This document shows positions 45,501-57,366 of a DNA stretch of 64,000 nucleotides, piece after piece. The stretch covers positions 10,516,729 through 10,580,728 of the forward strand of contig NC_056038.1 of assembly GCF_004379255.2 (NCBI RefSeq), in the 5' to 3' direction. The notes under the pieces are model-generated. The model was not told the origin of the DNA and ran no database searches. It was given only the letters and a program-made list of their open reading frames with translations. Position 1 is the first letter of the stretch; every line of letters starts with the position of its first letter. A program made the translations under genes and the position numbers. This DNA is from Salvia splendens (taxonomy: Eukaryota; Streptophyta; Magnoliopsida; Lamiales; Lamiaceae).

Positions 45501-47143
45501 CAGCACTGTGCCATAGACCAGTTGTCTGACTTCTTGTGTGGAAAACCTATCCTTGTGAAGCATCTGAATAATGAGTTTATTTAGAAGCAAACCATATATG
45601 AATGTCATCATGATGACTTCAACCTCAAATTGTTTTAGGTAACTGTTGAATTTGAAATGCAAAATTTATGAATGCGCACCTGTTGTCCAATTGACTATCC
45701 CCTTCACTATGGTTAATATTTGTAAAGCCATTCAGTAGAGGAAGATCGATGGATACTAGGTTTCATGGAAAGTTAGTCTCACTCCATACAGTAGTGAATA
45801 TCAATATGCATTTTATTGAGCTGAAAATTAGTTCACATGTATTAAGCTAAATAAACTTTCTAAAATGATACATTTTCTCACCAGGAAAGTATTCCTTCCA
45901 GTACAGCTGAAAAGGTTAAGAAAGCCATGCTTGAAGGTGTCCAGCTTGCCTTAGGACTGCCCGAAAACTCACTTAAAAGTCCTTTCTACAGCCGACTGCA
46001 ATTATGGTATGTTATAATACATTTACTCATGTGTATGCATTTAAGTCCATGGATCTTTGCTCGAGTCTCGTGCCATTTTCCACCACTTCAATACATGCAC
46101 AGAGTGTAAAGGAGCCTGAGATTGTAGAAGTAGTTTCTATCAATCGTTGCTGGTTAGAGTAGCTTGAATCAAATGTTTGAAACTTAACAGGGGTGCAGCG
46201 CTTCCCACGAATTCACCGGGCATTCCATGCATCTTTGATCCTCGTGGAAGAGCAGGCATATGTGGTGATTGGCTATTGGGGTCAAGCTTAGAAGCTGCAG
46301 CATTAAGTGGCATGGCTCTTGCTAATCATGCAAGTCTTTTACTTCTTCCTCTCTTTCTCATCATGATTTTCTGGCTTTCTACTCACAGTTTAGCATAATA
46401 CCCTAAATTTTTGCTCTACACTTCAAATATCATGACTTTTGTTTCGGTTATTTTTTCATCATTTGGTTATTGAAGATTGATATACTTGCTTTTTTAACCA
46501 CGTGAACATGGTTTCTAGTTTATTTATATAATATATTTAAATCATTACTACTTAAACTTGACACTCAAGGGATGGGTAATTATCTAAAGTGGGAGGATGT
46601 ATAAATTTGATATGTTTCCTTTGCTTATTTCATTCGTTTATAGCATTATGCTGGGTGTTTTCCAACTGAAGACAACTAAACATATGTATTTAGATATTGA
46701 CTTCTATTTTATTAGGGGGCAACATGAGGAATTAAGATACCTAAATGTGTGAGTATAAGCTATCTTCTCTTTGATTACTATCCTTGGCTCTTTGTAAACG
46801 AAGACAGTTAAAAATATCTATTCAGATATGGCTAGGATATTGTCTTATGTGACAAAATGAAGTTTATTAGGCGACCTCAATGTGTGAATATTTAGGGTCT
46901 TGCATAATATTCTTAGTGTTTCACGTTTATTGTATGTAATATTTCATGTATTGCTCCAACTCAGTTACAGTTTTAATGCAGATTGCTGACTACTGCCAAA
47001 GTGGTGGAACAAGCCCAGATGAGTTTGCTTTAGGTTTGCACGACGAATTTCAACCTCTCAAAGGACATGATATAGGGCAGTTTCCTGGATTGAGTTCTGA
47101 GAAACAAATAAACAAGGCCAATGAATTGCAACTTACAACATAA
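42526..47143 (+). CDS. Plastid FAD/NAD(P)-binding oxidoreductase (renalase/amine-oxidase-like)
   Basis: Eight exons: 42526-42855, 43672-43941, 44565-44691, 44967-45028, 45097-45327, 45885-46006, 46191-46329 and 46982-47143, phases consistent, about 480 residues. Residues 1-55 are Ser/Pro/Arg-rich like a chloroplast transit peptide. Residues 85-110 form the dinucleotide-binding fold VGIIGGGMSGVLCALYLQKR ending in an acidic residue. The GIHGLGGRMGTR and FDHAAQFF motifs follow as in renalase-like flavoproteins. The C-terminal FAD motif is GICGDWLLGSSLEAAALSG. The substrate is unknown. The intron after exon 7 begins GC (CAT/GCAAGT at 46330) and ends AG, a GC-AG intron. The neighbour order FLK, WDL1, this gene matches Arabidopsis At3g04610-At3g04650. 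Confidence 0.9.
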
Positions 47144-48819
47144 AAATCTGCATCTACCAACGAAGAATCATTTGGAAATATACTTGAGTAAGTACTATTT
47201 TGTTTCCTATGGATGCTTGTAGTTAATAATCTGGTCAATTAATCAAATAATTCTTTCCAATTTCACAGGGACAAAAGTGGTTTGCAACAGTGACATCAGA
47301 GGACCATCTCCCCTCCCAAGGAACATGTTTACAAGGTGCGCCGTTTTCTTCACTTGTGACCATACATTCTTTAAAGGGTTTATCACATTGTGTCTCCAAC
47401 ATTCAAGCGTTTTCGAAAGAATTTTCCCCAATTTAAGTTTCCTTTTCAAAACCCCCCAACGTTGCTGCAATTTTTTCCCACTTGACATAAACTAGCGACA
47501 TAACGATGAGAGCTCGCCAAATGCATAAGTCGACGATAGTTTAATTGAGGTGATTTATTTTTTGGGTAATATGTTTTGTGGCCCAACTGTCAATTTTTTT
47601 TTCTCAAATATCCCCAGCAAAGGGGACATAAAAAGCAAGCTTTTCCCAAAGCTTGGAGTTGTTTAGAAGGGAACACTTGAAAGTTGGGAACACAAAACAT
47701 AATTAACCCATTAATTTATAATATGAATATGGTGAGCCAACAATACTCATTGTTCCGTTGATTTATGTAAAGAGGCACATAAATCAAACTTTACGCAAAT
47801 TGGCAACGTAAAACATGATAATCCTTCTTGATATAATCTATTGCAATAATTAAGAGGTCATCATCCTGGTGCTTTTGCAACCACAGGCAGTGAAATATAT
47901 TCCAACTGTTATTGTGTCTGAAAAGAGTAATTACATAAATTTGTGCAGACATTTTGAGGGCAGGTTGAAAGAGAGCGGTATTTGAAGTGGAGTAGTGAAA
48001 TACTGATGGTGTAAATGAGATTATATATACCATTATCATTGTTGATGGCCTTTGTGTGCAATTTTTCATATCTCTGTAATTTTGTTATAATTTTTTTCTG
48101 GTTTAATACTTTAGTCTCTATAGGAATGAGTCTCCAACTGGATGGAATTTTTTGTCCTAGAGTTTGGTGTACCACCATTTTATTAGTTTCACTATTTATT
48201 TCTCCCTTCATCTAGGATTACAAGTTTTACTTTTTTCAGTATTAGATTTAAGAAATGTGAGTTGAGCAAAATATTGAGATGCCGGTCAAAATTTTAAGAA
48301 TATTATTTTAATCTTTCCATTATTTAAAGTTGCCTGAATGATAAATATTTCTTTAAAGAATAGTAACTGGACCGAATAAATTATTGGATATATTGAATAA
48401 TCGACTGGTTTAACTGATTGTTAATTTTGAGAGAACCCTTAAAAAAAATACTCTAGCAGTTTGTTAAGACGCTTTCCTTCCTTTCAACCAATAGGTTAAA
48501 AGTTCGAGTCATCATAAAATATATGGGTAAACATTGTTGATCATCTTAATATTAATTTGTAAATCACACAAGTTTTTATTAAAAAAAAGATAAATAACCA
48601 AAATTTCATGAACTATGGTCATAACTTTGACATTAAAAATAATTAAATATATCAATTTTGACATTTTTTTTCAATTGTTCCATAATCTATGATTTGGAGA
48701 AAATTATGTATACTTTTTAGCAAGCAAAAATTATCATGCAAACAAAATATTCGATTATTTATGAAGTCAAAATAATTTCTTAAAACTCATTTGGTAAAAA
48801 AATGACAATATACATTATA
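47144..48819. other. 3' UTR and intergenic region after the FAD gene
   Basis: A likely 3' UTR intron lies at about 47188-47268 (donor gagtaagt, acceptor ttcacag). The rest is AT-rich without a recognisable gene. A SINE lies near its right end. Confidence 0.5.
48450..48580 (+). mobile_element. tRNA-derived SINE
   Basis: An A-box-like tagcagtttgttaagacgct is followed 45 bp later by a B-box-like agttcgagtc. Then comes a short AT-rich tail. The direct repeat ttaaaaaaaa on both sides is a possible target duplication. Confidence 0.6.
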
Positions 48820-49582
48820 CTCCCTCCGTCCCAGTTTAAGAGTCACATTTTGCCATTTAAGTTCATCTCAGTTTAAGAGTCACATTTTGTCATTTAAGTC
48901 CATCACAGTTTAAGAGTCACATTTAGAATCTACCATATTTGGACATAAAATTTAGAGTGAACTGCATAAAATAACCCTGACCTTTTCAAAAGTTTCACTC
49001 CAGACCTCTGACTAAAAAAAATATCGCCACATGCCTCTGACCTAAACCATAATCACAAATGAGATATTTGTAGCCATTTTTCGGACTAAAAGGCCCTTAT
49101 GCCTTGAAGGGCATTTCAGTCAATTTCAGTCAATTTGCAGGCCTACTCTGCCGTCATGGTCACTTTTCCAGACAATAGGCTGCAAAAGTGACAACTCAAA
49201 TGTGATTTTCCACATACTGCGGTGTTCATTATAGTTTGAATGAATTTATCTTGTTCACTTCTCCCACTTTATTTCTCTCACTTCATTTCATTCTCTCACA
49301 TTAGGTCGACATTCAGTTTCTTCGTCGTTTTTGGTTGTTTGGCTGGGTCGAGGTTTGTAATTTCCTCTACATTTTAAGGATATGAAATTATGTTATATTC
49401 TCTGACCTCAATTCATTCATCCCCCATTTTATTTCGTCTGATGCGTGTTCGGCTTATGTCAGTTCATTTTCAATTTAAGGGTTATGTGTGTTCGGCTTTG
49501 GGGTGCAATTTTTTGTGGAAAGTAATTTCATAAATAATGACATTTTGTTTGGGTTTGAATTTCCAATTCAGGTGGCTATTGA

Positions 49583-50053
49583 ATGTCGTCTTCAAGTTCG
49601 CAGTCGTTCGGCTCAAGTTGGAATTGGGAATGGCCTCGTCCACCTGTTGTTCTCTGTAGTCACGATGTCGCGGCTGAGCTTGTGACGTCAAGGACGACGG
49701 CCAATCCTGGCCGCCGTTACTATCGGTGTCCATTCTGGAAGGACGATGATTGTCGTTTCTTCCGTTGGTTTGATGCGGGTCTATCGCCAAGCCAAGACTC
49801 TTACTTTCAACGAATCAAGCTCGAACGAGACAGGTTTGAAGAACAGCTCCGATGCAAGAGTGTTGCTCATGGTGAGCTTGAAGACAAACTCCGGTTGAAA
49901 AGTGACGAATGTGAAGATCTGAAGGGAAAATTGAGCTTGAAGACCGAGGAGTGTGCAGGTCTTCATTTAGAAATTTTTAGAACCAAAAAAACGCCCCGAA
50001 TGCTGAAAATTGTAATATTGTTTTTATGCTTTGTAATTATTTTTCTAATGTGA
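49583..50053 (+). CDS. GRF zinc finger / coiled-coil / membrane-anchor protein of the MULE
   Basis: Single-exon frame of 156 residues preceded by an acceptor-like ttccaattcag (49571), so a leader intron is likely. Residues 18-64 form a GRF-type zinc finger with ligands Cys25, His27, Cys49 and Cys57 around PGRRYYRC and CRFFRWFD. Residues 72-130 are a heptad-like charged coiled coil with internal repeats (LEDKLRLKSDEC, LKGKLSLKTEEC). Residues 140-156 are hydrophobic (MLKIVILFLCFVIIFLM), ending in a tail-anchor-like helix. GRF fingers in animals and yeast bind single-stranded or branched DNA (for example in APE2 and TOP3A). By position this could be the element's second gene, comparable in place to mudrB of maize MuDR, but there is no sequence resemblance that I can claim. 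It might also be a captured host gene. Confidence 0.75.
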   Translation: MSSSSSQSFGSSWNWEWPRPPVVLCSHDVAAELVTSRTTANPGRRYYRCPFWKDDDCRFFRWFDAGLSPSQDSYFQRIKLERDRFEEQLRCKSVAHGELEDKLRLKSDECEDLKGKLSLKTEECAGLHLEIFRTKKTPRMLKIVILFLCFVIIFLM

Positions 50054-50625
50054 TGGCAACACTTTTTTCTTCCAATATGATGGGAATTTTGGTTCTAAAC
50101 ATTTGAATTTCTAATGTAAGTATATCCCAACAATAAGTTTCACACAGTCGAATGGGGTTCCCGCCTAGGTAGATACTAAACATTTGAATTTGGTAGCTAA
50201 ACATTTCAAGTTTTAGTTATAGTTTTAGTTAATCACCAATGAAGTACGCATCTTATGATGAAATACCACAATGCGTACAACACTTTAGTTGAAATAACAC
50301 ACCACGTTGAAAACTTTCTCCGAAATACCACCATACGTACATAGTTGACATATGCAGTACAAGGGCCTTCTCCTTTAGCATATCCCCAAAAAAATCGGTC
50401 ATAATGTTGGATCCATAACATGCATAGCAAATACAAGTGCATTATGTGGATGATCTATAACAACCACCGTAGGTGAAATCTGAGTAATGTTTGACAAAAA
50501 AGCCTTGAAGATACCACATGCGTAGCAAATACAAGATACCAGATACCATTGTTTACAAAACACCGACAAAAACCAACACCATTTTCTCCCATTTTAAGGT
50601 TCCCAAACTAGACAAGATCGCGTAT

Positions 50626-53600
50626 TCAATCCCGATCCCCTCGACGGCCACAGCGCTGCGGTTGTGTCCTGGTCCGGCGTGTGCTAGGCCTTGGAACAGT
50701 CGTATTGGTCTACAACAAACAACAAACAGTTCAAATTGTCTTGATTTTAGGGTTCTAAAAGTGTAAGGTTGCTCTTGAATACTACTTGCAATGTTTATGA
50801 AATGAAAAGAGATCTAGACAAATACCTCCAGGTTGGACGCCGCAGGCCTGTCACCGCCGTCCGTCGTGGTTGGCGTATTGGTCTCACTGGGCTGTGAACT
50901 CTGGCCAACCTCGGTTCGGGCATCTACGCGGGGATCATTAGTGCATGTTCTTCGGTTATGCCCATCTTGTCCGCACCGACGACACCTGACTACATAGATT
51001 TGTCTCAGAGACTCTGATCCATTCGCATGTTGACGAACCTGGGGTTCTTCACGCCTCAGTTTCTTTGGCCGTCCACGTTGTCGCTTTGTCCTCGGGGGTG
51101 CCAGTTCAAATCCAACATCTGAAGACTTCGGCCAATTACCCATCCCATTGATTGGGTAGAGGACATTCTCGTACAGAAGCGTCATAGTGGACCGTAAATA
51201 GTAGCGGGATATATAGTCTGCTACATCCTTCCCATTCTTGTTGATTGTTGCGATGGCGTGAGTGCATGGGATCCCAGTCAGCTGCCATAATCTGCAAGAG
51301 CAAGTAAAGTCACGCATGTTGACTACATACTAACCTGACGGTCCCGACACTTGGTACGAAGCCTCTCCGTTCCAAGTTGATCTCCAAGAAGAAGCCCTCG
51401 TCAAATACTTATCCACTATCTCTTTGATAACGGGCGGCAGTGGGTGATCGTATGTGTTGATCCATTGGCCTCTAATCTGTATCCTCTCCATCTGACTTGT
51501 CCGGATCTCCTCCAGCATGGTCACAATGGCCAGCTCCCGAGCAATTGCTATCTTCGAATTAAAGGTTTCACATATATTGTTCAGGATTATATCACAACAA
51601 ACATGCGGCGAGAAAAAAGCCTTCACCCATTTTTCTTTAGGAGCAACACCGAGTAGGTATTGATGTGCCTGGGGATATATAATCCGCAGTGCATCCATTC
51701 GCTCCACATACTCTTCGGGGGTTGTACTCGACGCAAGCTCCCACAGCATCTCCTTAAAATTCTCCCCAATGAATCTCTTCTTGAAGTTGTTGTATATGTG
51801 CTGTACACAGAAGCGATGCTCACTTTGTGGGAAATCCTCGAGGATTGCTTTTGCAAGACCCTATCAAATGTGGCTTCCAGCAAATTAGTACAAGCCCTAG
51901 AAAATCGCTTTATCACACTCAAACTACTACTGCATAGGCCAAAATCACAACTATAATACTATTACTTTGAAATCACATTTGAAGTATACACGTTTTAATG
52001 AAATCACATTAGTCGTACCTTCTGCTGGTCAGACATGAATACAAATCTTGGGGCATTCTCGTGTATTTGGAGGTCATCTGCCAGATAGGTGAGGAACCAT
52101 TTCCACTGTTCGTAGCTCTCAGCCTCCGTCACAGCCCACGCAATAGGCCACCAACCGTTATTTGGATCAATTCCCATAGCCGTCATAAGTTGCCCTCTGT
52201 ACATGCCTCGCAAGAAACAGGCATCCAAGAATATAATTGGACGACAAAAACGCATCCAACCTTTTTTCAGCGGTCCAAGACAACAATAAAATCTCAAGAA
52301 TCGCGGGCCCACAACTTCAGGATCCCTGAAGTTCTCGTAGTGTATATGCACACTAGAGTCAGCGTGTGTCCGTTCCAATTCTGCTTTGTAGTCAAATAGT
52401 CTCCGATACTGTAGTCCTGCCTTGCCAAAAATGCCTTCCAGTGCACTATCTCTTGCGCGGTACGCCTTCATCCTGCCAACTTTGAGTCCGAATTCCTCAT
52501 CAACACACTGCCGTATAGCCGCCAACGGGATGTGGGGATTTGCCTTGATTTTCTCCATGTATCGCTCGGCTAGCCACTTGGACGTCAGCCATCGCTGATC
52601 CAACACTTGAGAGCATGTGTGAGCATGGTCTCTCTGCATATTCACTACCACAAAATCAGTATTGTTGTGGGCTTCGATCTTCGTTGCATAAACATACCAC
52701 TCACATGACTTTCCCTTACAAATGGCACGAAGCCTTTTGCCATCATTCTTCGCTACGTGTACAGGTCGTCTGGTCATTATCGCGTACTGGCGAATGACCT
52801 GATAGAAATAATCTCTATCCTTAAAGAAATCACCGGGCTTCCAATTTGGAACCTCATTTGTCAGCTTGAAGGGGGTGTACTTGATACCTTTTTTACGCAA
52901 GCCTTCCAAGTCCTCTAGATCTTGGATATCTTGTAGCTCATCTACTGCATCTGGCTCGTATAGGGGGTTTGTATATGACAAGTTCCCTTTCTCAACAACA
53001 GGGGAGAACTTTCGCTTTTTCCTAGACCCTCCGCTGCCTTCACCAGACTGCTGGGCAGAGCCGTGTGCTTCGGTGTGTGGCTCTGCACTTCCTTGTTGTT
53101 GCTGACATAACGACTCGTAGTATGAAGTAAACATTTGTTCATCACGACACATGTTGGCCAAAGAGATAAAATGGTCAACCTCATCAGCATCATCATCGTC
53201 ATTAATTCCCTCGTTATGAAGATGACATCCATCAGGAACATAATCGAACAACGGACAATACACATCGGGTACATCTCCTGCCGCGTGTATGGGTTCTGCA
53301 CAAGCCTCATCTGGAGCTTGAGCTGGAGCTGGGTCTGGAACTGGATCTGGAGCTGAAGCTGGAGCTGACTCTTGCAATTGGGTGTCGGTGTCAGCGGCGG
53401 CCATGAACAATTCATGGGTAATGTCCTCAATGATTGGCATGAAATCATTGTCTACCCGTATGTCTGGCTGTGGCTGACTACCACGGTCCAAAACTGGTCG
53501 GTACACATCTTCATTTGCAAATGATCCTGGCCCGACCGAATCTGGTTGGTGTACTACAGATTCAGCCTCAGTCGTCGGTCCAGCGACATCGACAGTCGGA

Positions 53601-54956
53601 TTGGAAGGGTCAGCAGGTGGAGATCTAACTACATCCTCAGTCTCAGTCGTCGGTTCAGCGACGTCGACAATCGGATTGGAATGGTCAGTAGGTGGAGATC
53701 TAACTACATCCTGCAAAGTGCATTATCACAAATGCAGGACTAAATTACAAACGACAATAAAAATCACAAACGAGGTACTAAATCATTATGTAAATCACAC
53801 ATGTCAATACCTCTTGTACGTGTGCATGAGAGTCTCCACCTCCAACTTCTGCTTCTCCGACAGAGCCAACTAGACATATTTTTTCTGCAACAAATTCCAT
53901 GTCGTGTATTGATACTTCTCCAACCTCATAAACCGGTGCTTCAGGGGATACAGCTTCAAATGCTTTCGCCAAATTTTGCCTGGCTACCTCGTCGGCCATC
54001 TTTCTCTGAGCACGATCATCTTCTAAACTTTTCGTCAGATATTCCTCAAACTCAACATCCCTAGCATACCAGCAAATCATTAAAGGCTCATGCCGTTGCC
54101 CTTGAAACTGAGACCGTTGCCTCCTCTTCGGTATAGGCTTTTGCCTTTGCACATTCGGTGTGGCTTCCTCAATCTCTTCAATGATGACTCCGGGGGGTTT
54201 ACAAGCCCTTAAATTAAGAAGCTCTTGCGCCTCATCCTTCATTTTTTTCAGTATGGCTTGAGCCCGGGTTATCTCCACAACGTAGATGTGAACTAACTTT
54301 GTCGTTGTAGACGCCACTTTGAGGAAATCCTGCAGATGTGTTTCCTCGACAATGGGCAACAACGGGCCTCCGATTAAAACCCCTGTGCACTCATGACTGT
54401 ACTTCGGATCGCAGTAATAGAACTCACATATAATCTTCCTATCATACTTCAGCTTTAGTACCATGCTCGAGAGGTCTATAAGCTGGAATTTTTCTATGTT
54501 ACAGAGATCGAAGTACGTCAATTGCCCACCAACATACTTTTTCGCATCGTTCATACTGAAGAATGAACCTCCATGATGGAAAGCAATTGAAAATCTTCCA
54601 GGTGCATCCCTTATTAAGGCGGACAATAAGCGCACAGAACAAATCACTCAAAAATAAATACACAACGAAAATACATTTGTGGAGCCTGAATAACAAAATC
54701 AGTATCCGGATGAGCAAAAATATATTCACACAAAATCGATTTTGTAAGAGTAAATCACAACCAGAGTATTAAAAGTTCACTTACTGTATTCATCCTCTGG
54801 GACGAAAAACTCCAGGTCAGGATCTCGGATATCCCAGGTTTCTTCTTCCACATCTATGACCACTGGTGGTGGTCGGCGGTATGGTGGCGGTGGCGGGGGG
54901 GTGGGTTTGCTTCGACGGCGTGACGACGATTCACCGTGCTTCCGTTTAGGCGCCAT
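50626..54956 (-). pseudogene. MURA-type MULE transposase gene with one in-frame stop
   Basis: Exons on the minus strand: 54956-54785, 54646-53811, 53710-52019, 51860-50826 and 50709-50626, GT-AG and in phase, about 1,272 codons. Order: basic Pro-rich N-terminus (MAPKRKHGESSS); a PB1-like N-terminal domain (FHHGGSFF, YVGGQLTYFDL); an acidic, repetitive linker with two near-copies around DVVRSPPTD/DVVRSPPAD; a MuDR DNA-binding region (residues about 600-700). The MULE DDE domain has Asp in IIFLDACFLRGMYRG, Asp in FVFMSDQQKGLAKAIL, CVQHIYNNFKKRF and ETFNSKI. Then follow a SWIM zinc finger, CSCRLWQLTGIPCTHA, and a CCHC knuckle, CRRCGQDGHNRRTC. A TAG at 51332-51330 lies in frame between GPSG and YVVNMRDF and would remove the SWIM finger. 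Exon 2's acceptor is the least certain. A 4-codon upstream ORF overlaps the start codon. Confidence 0.88.
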
Positions 54957-55643
54957 TCATGCAAGATAGTTTTCACAGCGGGGAGAGTGCAGATACAATG
55001 AAGATGAAAACAATGTTGAGAATTGTTGGGTTTCACAATGGTTATAATTTTAGGCGGGAGTGGGAAAACTTGCTATTTTGTTAGACTTTTAGGCGGGTAG
55101 ACGATGGAAGGCCGAAAAAATGGTACGTGAAATTTTTGAAACTTATTTCATAATTTACACAGGGTGTCCTGAATACGTGGCCGCCATCGTGTGGAATGGT
55201 CGTTTGAACTGCCGCTGTAGCACCATCATTACTGAGACACATCTGACGTGCGGCCCGTCAAATCAGGCAGTGTGGCAGGTGGGATACAGGGCCGCCAATG
55301 CAGACCCATGGTGATATGACAATAAAGCCCTTTTAGGGCTGAAGGGCATTTTGGTCCGAAAAACCTTATTTGTGATTATGGTTTAGGTCAGAGGCATGTG
55401 GCGATATTTTTTTTAGTCAGAGGTCTGGAGTGAAACTTTTGAAAAGGTCAGGGTTATTTTATGCAGTTCACTCTAAAATTTAAGCTCATTGTTGATGAAA
55501 TTTATACTCAAATGCTATTACTTTCATAAAAATAAAATAAAATAAAATCATAAACACACAAAAAGTCAAAAGGGTCTCACTTTCCACTACCCTACTTCAA
55601 TTATTACACACTCCAACAATCACTACCTCTCTTCATTTATTAT

Positions 55644-57366
55644 GAGTAAAAATTCCATGCTCATTCCATACCAAGTGGCATGATTATGTGGTATACCTTA
55701 CCACTAATTTATTGACAAATGGAAGTAAAAAAGGTCCCACATGCCACATAAATTTAACTCCAATATAGTAAGGTAACGACGTGGCAATTCTTTCATTTAT
55801 GGAAGGTTATTAGATATGGAATGACTATAGACATGATACTCCAATATATCCCTTATTATATAAAAATATTTTTATGTGTATTGCATTTTCATTCGGTCTG
55901 TGTATTGCATTTTCATTCGGTCTTATCACGCAACAGAGAAGAAATCATCTCCAATTCTCCATCCCTTTTGAATTCCATGGGTAAGTTTTCCTCCATTATC
56001 TTTATATGATGTATGTATGTGTTGTTTGACTACATAGATAGTGGAATATGTTATTATATCCATTTTGTAATATGTTTTTGAAAATACACATTCTTGATTT
56101 TACAATTGACGTTCTTCTATTACTAATAATTTCATTTTGATTGAATAATGATAAGATAGTGAATCCTTAATTTGAATTTATTAACATATAGTAGTATTTT
56201 TTAATTGCGTGAATTTATTGAATACAGATTTTCACATGAATCCAAGCCACCAAACCATGGTATGCATGTCTAAAAGTTATGCATATTAGCTTATCTATAT
56301 ATATATATTATATCTATATGAATATATCATATTTGAGTTCTTTGTTGCTGTACAAATTTGTAGGGTCTGTCATCTAATATGATGTCGATTCAGCATGCTC
56401 ATGCACAACCTTTCTCATATACTTCATTATTGACTCAGGTATATTTCACACTCAAAAGATGATATATTACCTTATTTTCTTATGTGTTTCATTTGTAACT
56501 AGATATACATTATTTTTGCTTTGTAGGGTTACCAAGGTGTTCCAAGTGTACCTCAAATCATGTTTCCGAGTGACTGCCCCCCTTGATTTTATCTCAAGTT
56601 GAGAAAAGTACTTTGGATTGGTGAAATTTATTTTAGGTATCGTTGCTAGAATGTGAAGAAATACTTTTGAAGAGATTTTTGTGATACTTTAAATTTGAAT
56701 AAGGAGTAGTATTTTTTTTTCTTTTGTTTATGAAAGTGGGAGACATATTATGTACTAGTTACCGACTAAGTTTCATAAGATTATACTTTTCGGTGATCTT
56801 CAAGTTATTCTATTTGAAATCATACTATTTTATTTTTAGTTTTTGATTTTCTTGTTTATAAAATTTCTTAATATTTTACTTGCTAATAATTGAAAACTGT
56901 ATAATTTATTATGCTAAGCTATAGTCATAAATTTTATTTCTATATATAAATATAAAACAAAGACAAATATTCTTACTATCAAATCCTAAAATAGCACTAC
57001 TATCAAACAATTATAACATGAAAGTTATGTATACTAGTATGATTACTTTTTTTTTTTTTATAAAATATTACTATTATATTGAAGTATATTTTACGCCAAT
57101 TCTAGGAAATTATAAGAGAGATACTGAAGTATCAAATTTATAATTTTTATATAATAAGGGAGATATTGGAGTATCATGTCTATAGTCATTCCATATCTAA
57201 TAACCTTCCATAAATGAAAGAATTGCCACGTCGTTACCTTACTATATTGGAGTTAAATTTATGTGGCATGTGGGACCTTTTTTACTTCCATTTGTCAATA
57301 AATTAATGGTGAGGTATACCACATAATCATGCCACTTGGTATGGAATGAGCATGGAATTTTTACTC
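55644..57366. mobile_element. Non-autonomous MULE (1.7 kb) containing a small spliced gene
   Basis: Exact 9-bp duplication atttattat (55635-55643 and 57367-57375). The ends gagtaaaaattccatgctca and its reverse complement begin a TIR of over 200 bp, containing aagtggcatgattatgtggt. It inserted into the same Stowaway MITE as the 6.5-kb MULE, 161 bp from it, but belongs to another TIR family. The interior holds the four-exon small gene. Confidence 0.93.
55977..56586 (+). CDS. Small four-exon gene inside the MULE (about 56 residues), function unknown
   Basis: Exons 55977-55980, 56228-56259, 56364-56438 and 56527-56586. Every junction has a good donor (gtaagt, gtatgc, gtatat) and a T-rich acceptor (ttgaatacag, aatttgtag, gctttgtag), and lengths sum to 57 codons with no internal stop. 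The product would be Met/Gln/Ser/His-rich: MDFHMNPSHQTMGLSSNMM, then HAHAQPFSYTSLLTQ, GYQGVPSVPQIMF and PSDCPP. I recognise no domain. It could be a shrunken copy of a host gene (low-complexity tails of plant transcription factors look like this) or an element gene. The start could also lie in an upstream exon, since the first exon has only four coding bases. Confidence 0.5.

Larger units (their letters stand above)
48955..55473. mobile_element. Mutator-like element (MULE), 6.5 kb, nearly intact
   Basis: An exact 9-bp duplication, taaaattta, at 48946-48954 and 55474-55482. TIRs of about 106 bp, almost identical (gagtgaactgcataaaataa ...), occupy 48955-49060 and 55368-55473. It carries two genes: a MURA-type transposase on the minus strand and a GRF zinc-finger gene on the plus strand, convergent on each other. 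TIR identity and the perfect duplication imply recent insertion. The one visible defect is a stop codon in the transposase. Confidence 0.95.

Noticed and set aside
47243..47488. 81-residue basic minus-strand frame downstream of the FAD gene
   Set aside because: It lies over the probable 3' UTR exon of the FAD gene, has no recognisable domain and no promoter or splice signals of its own.
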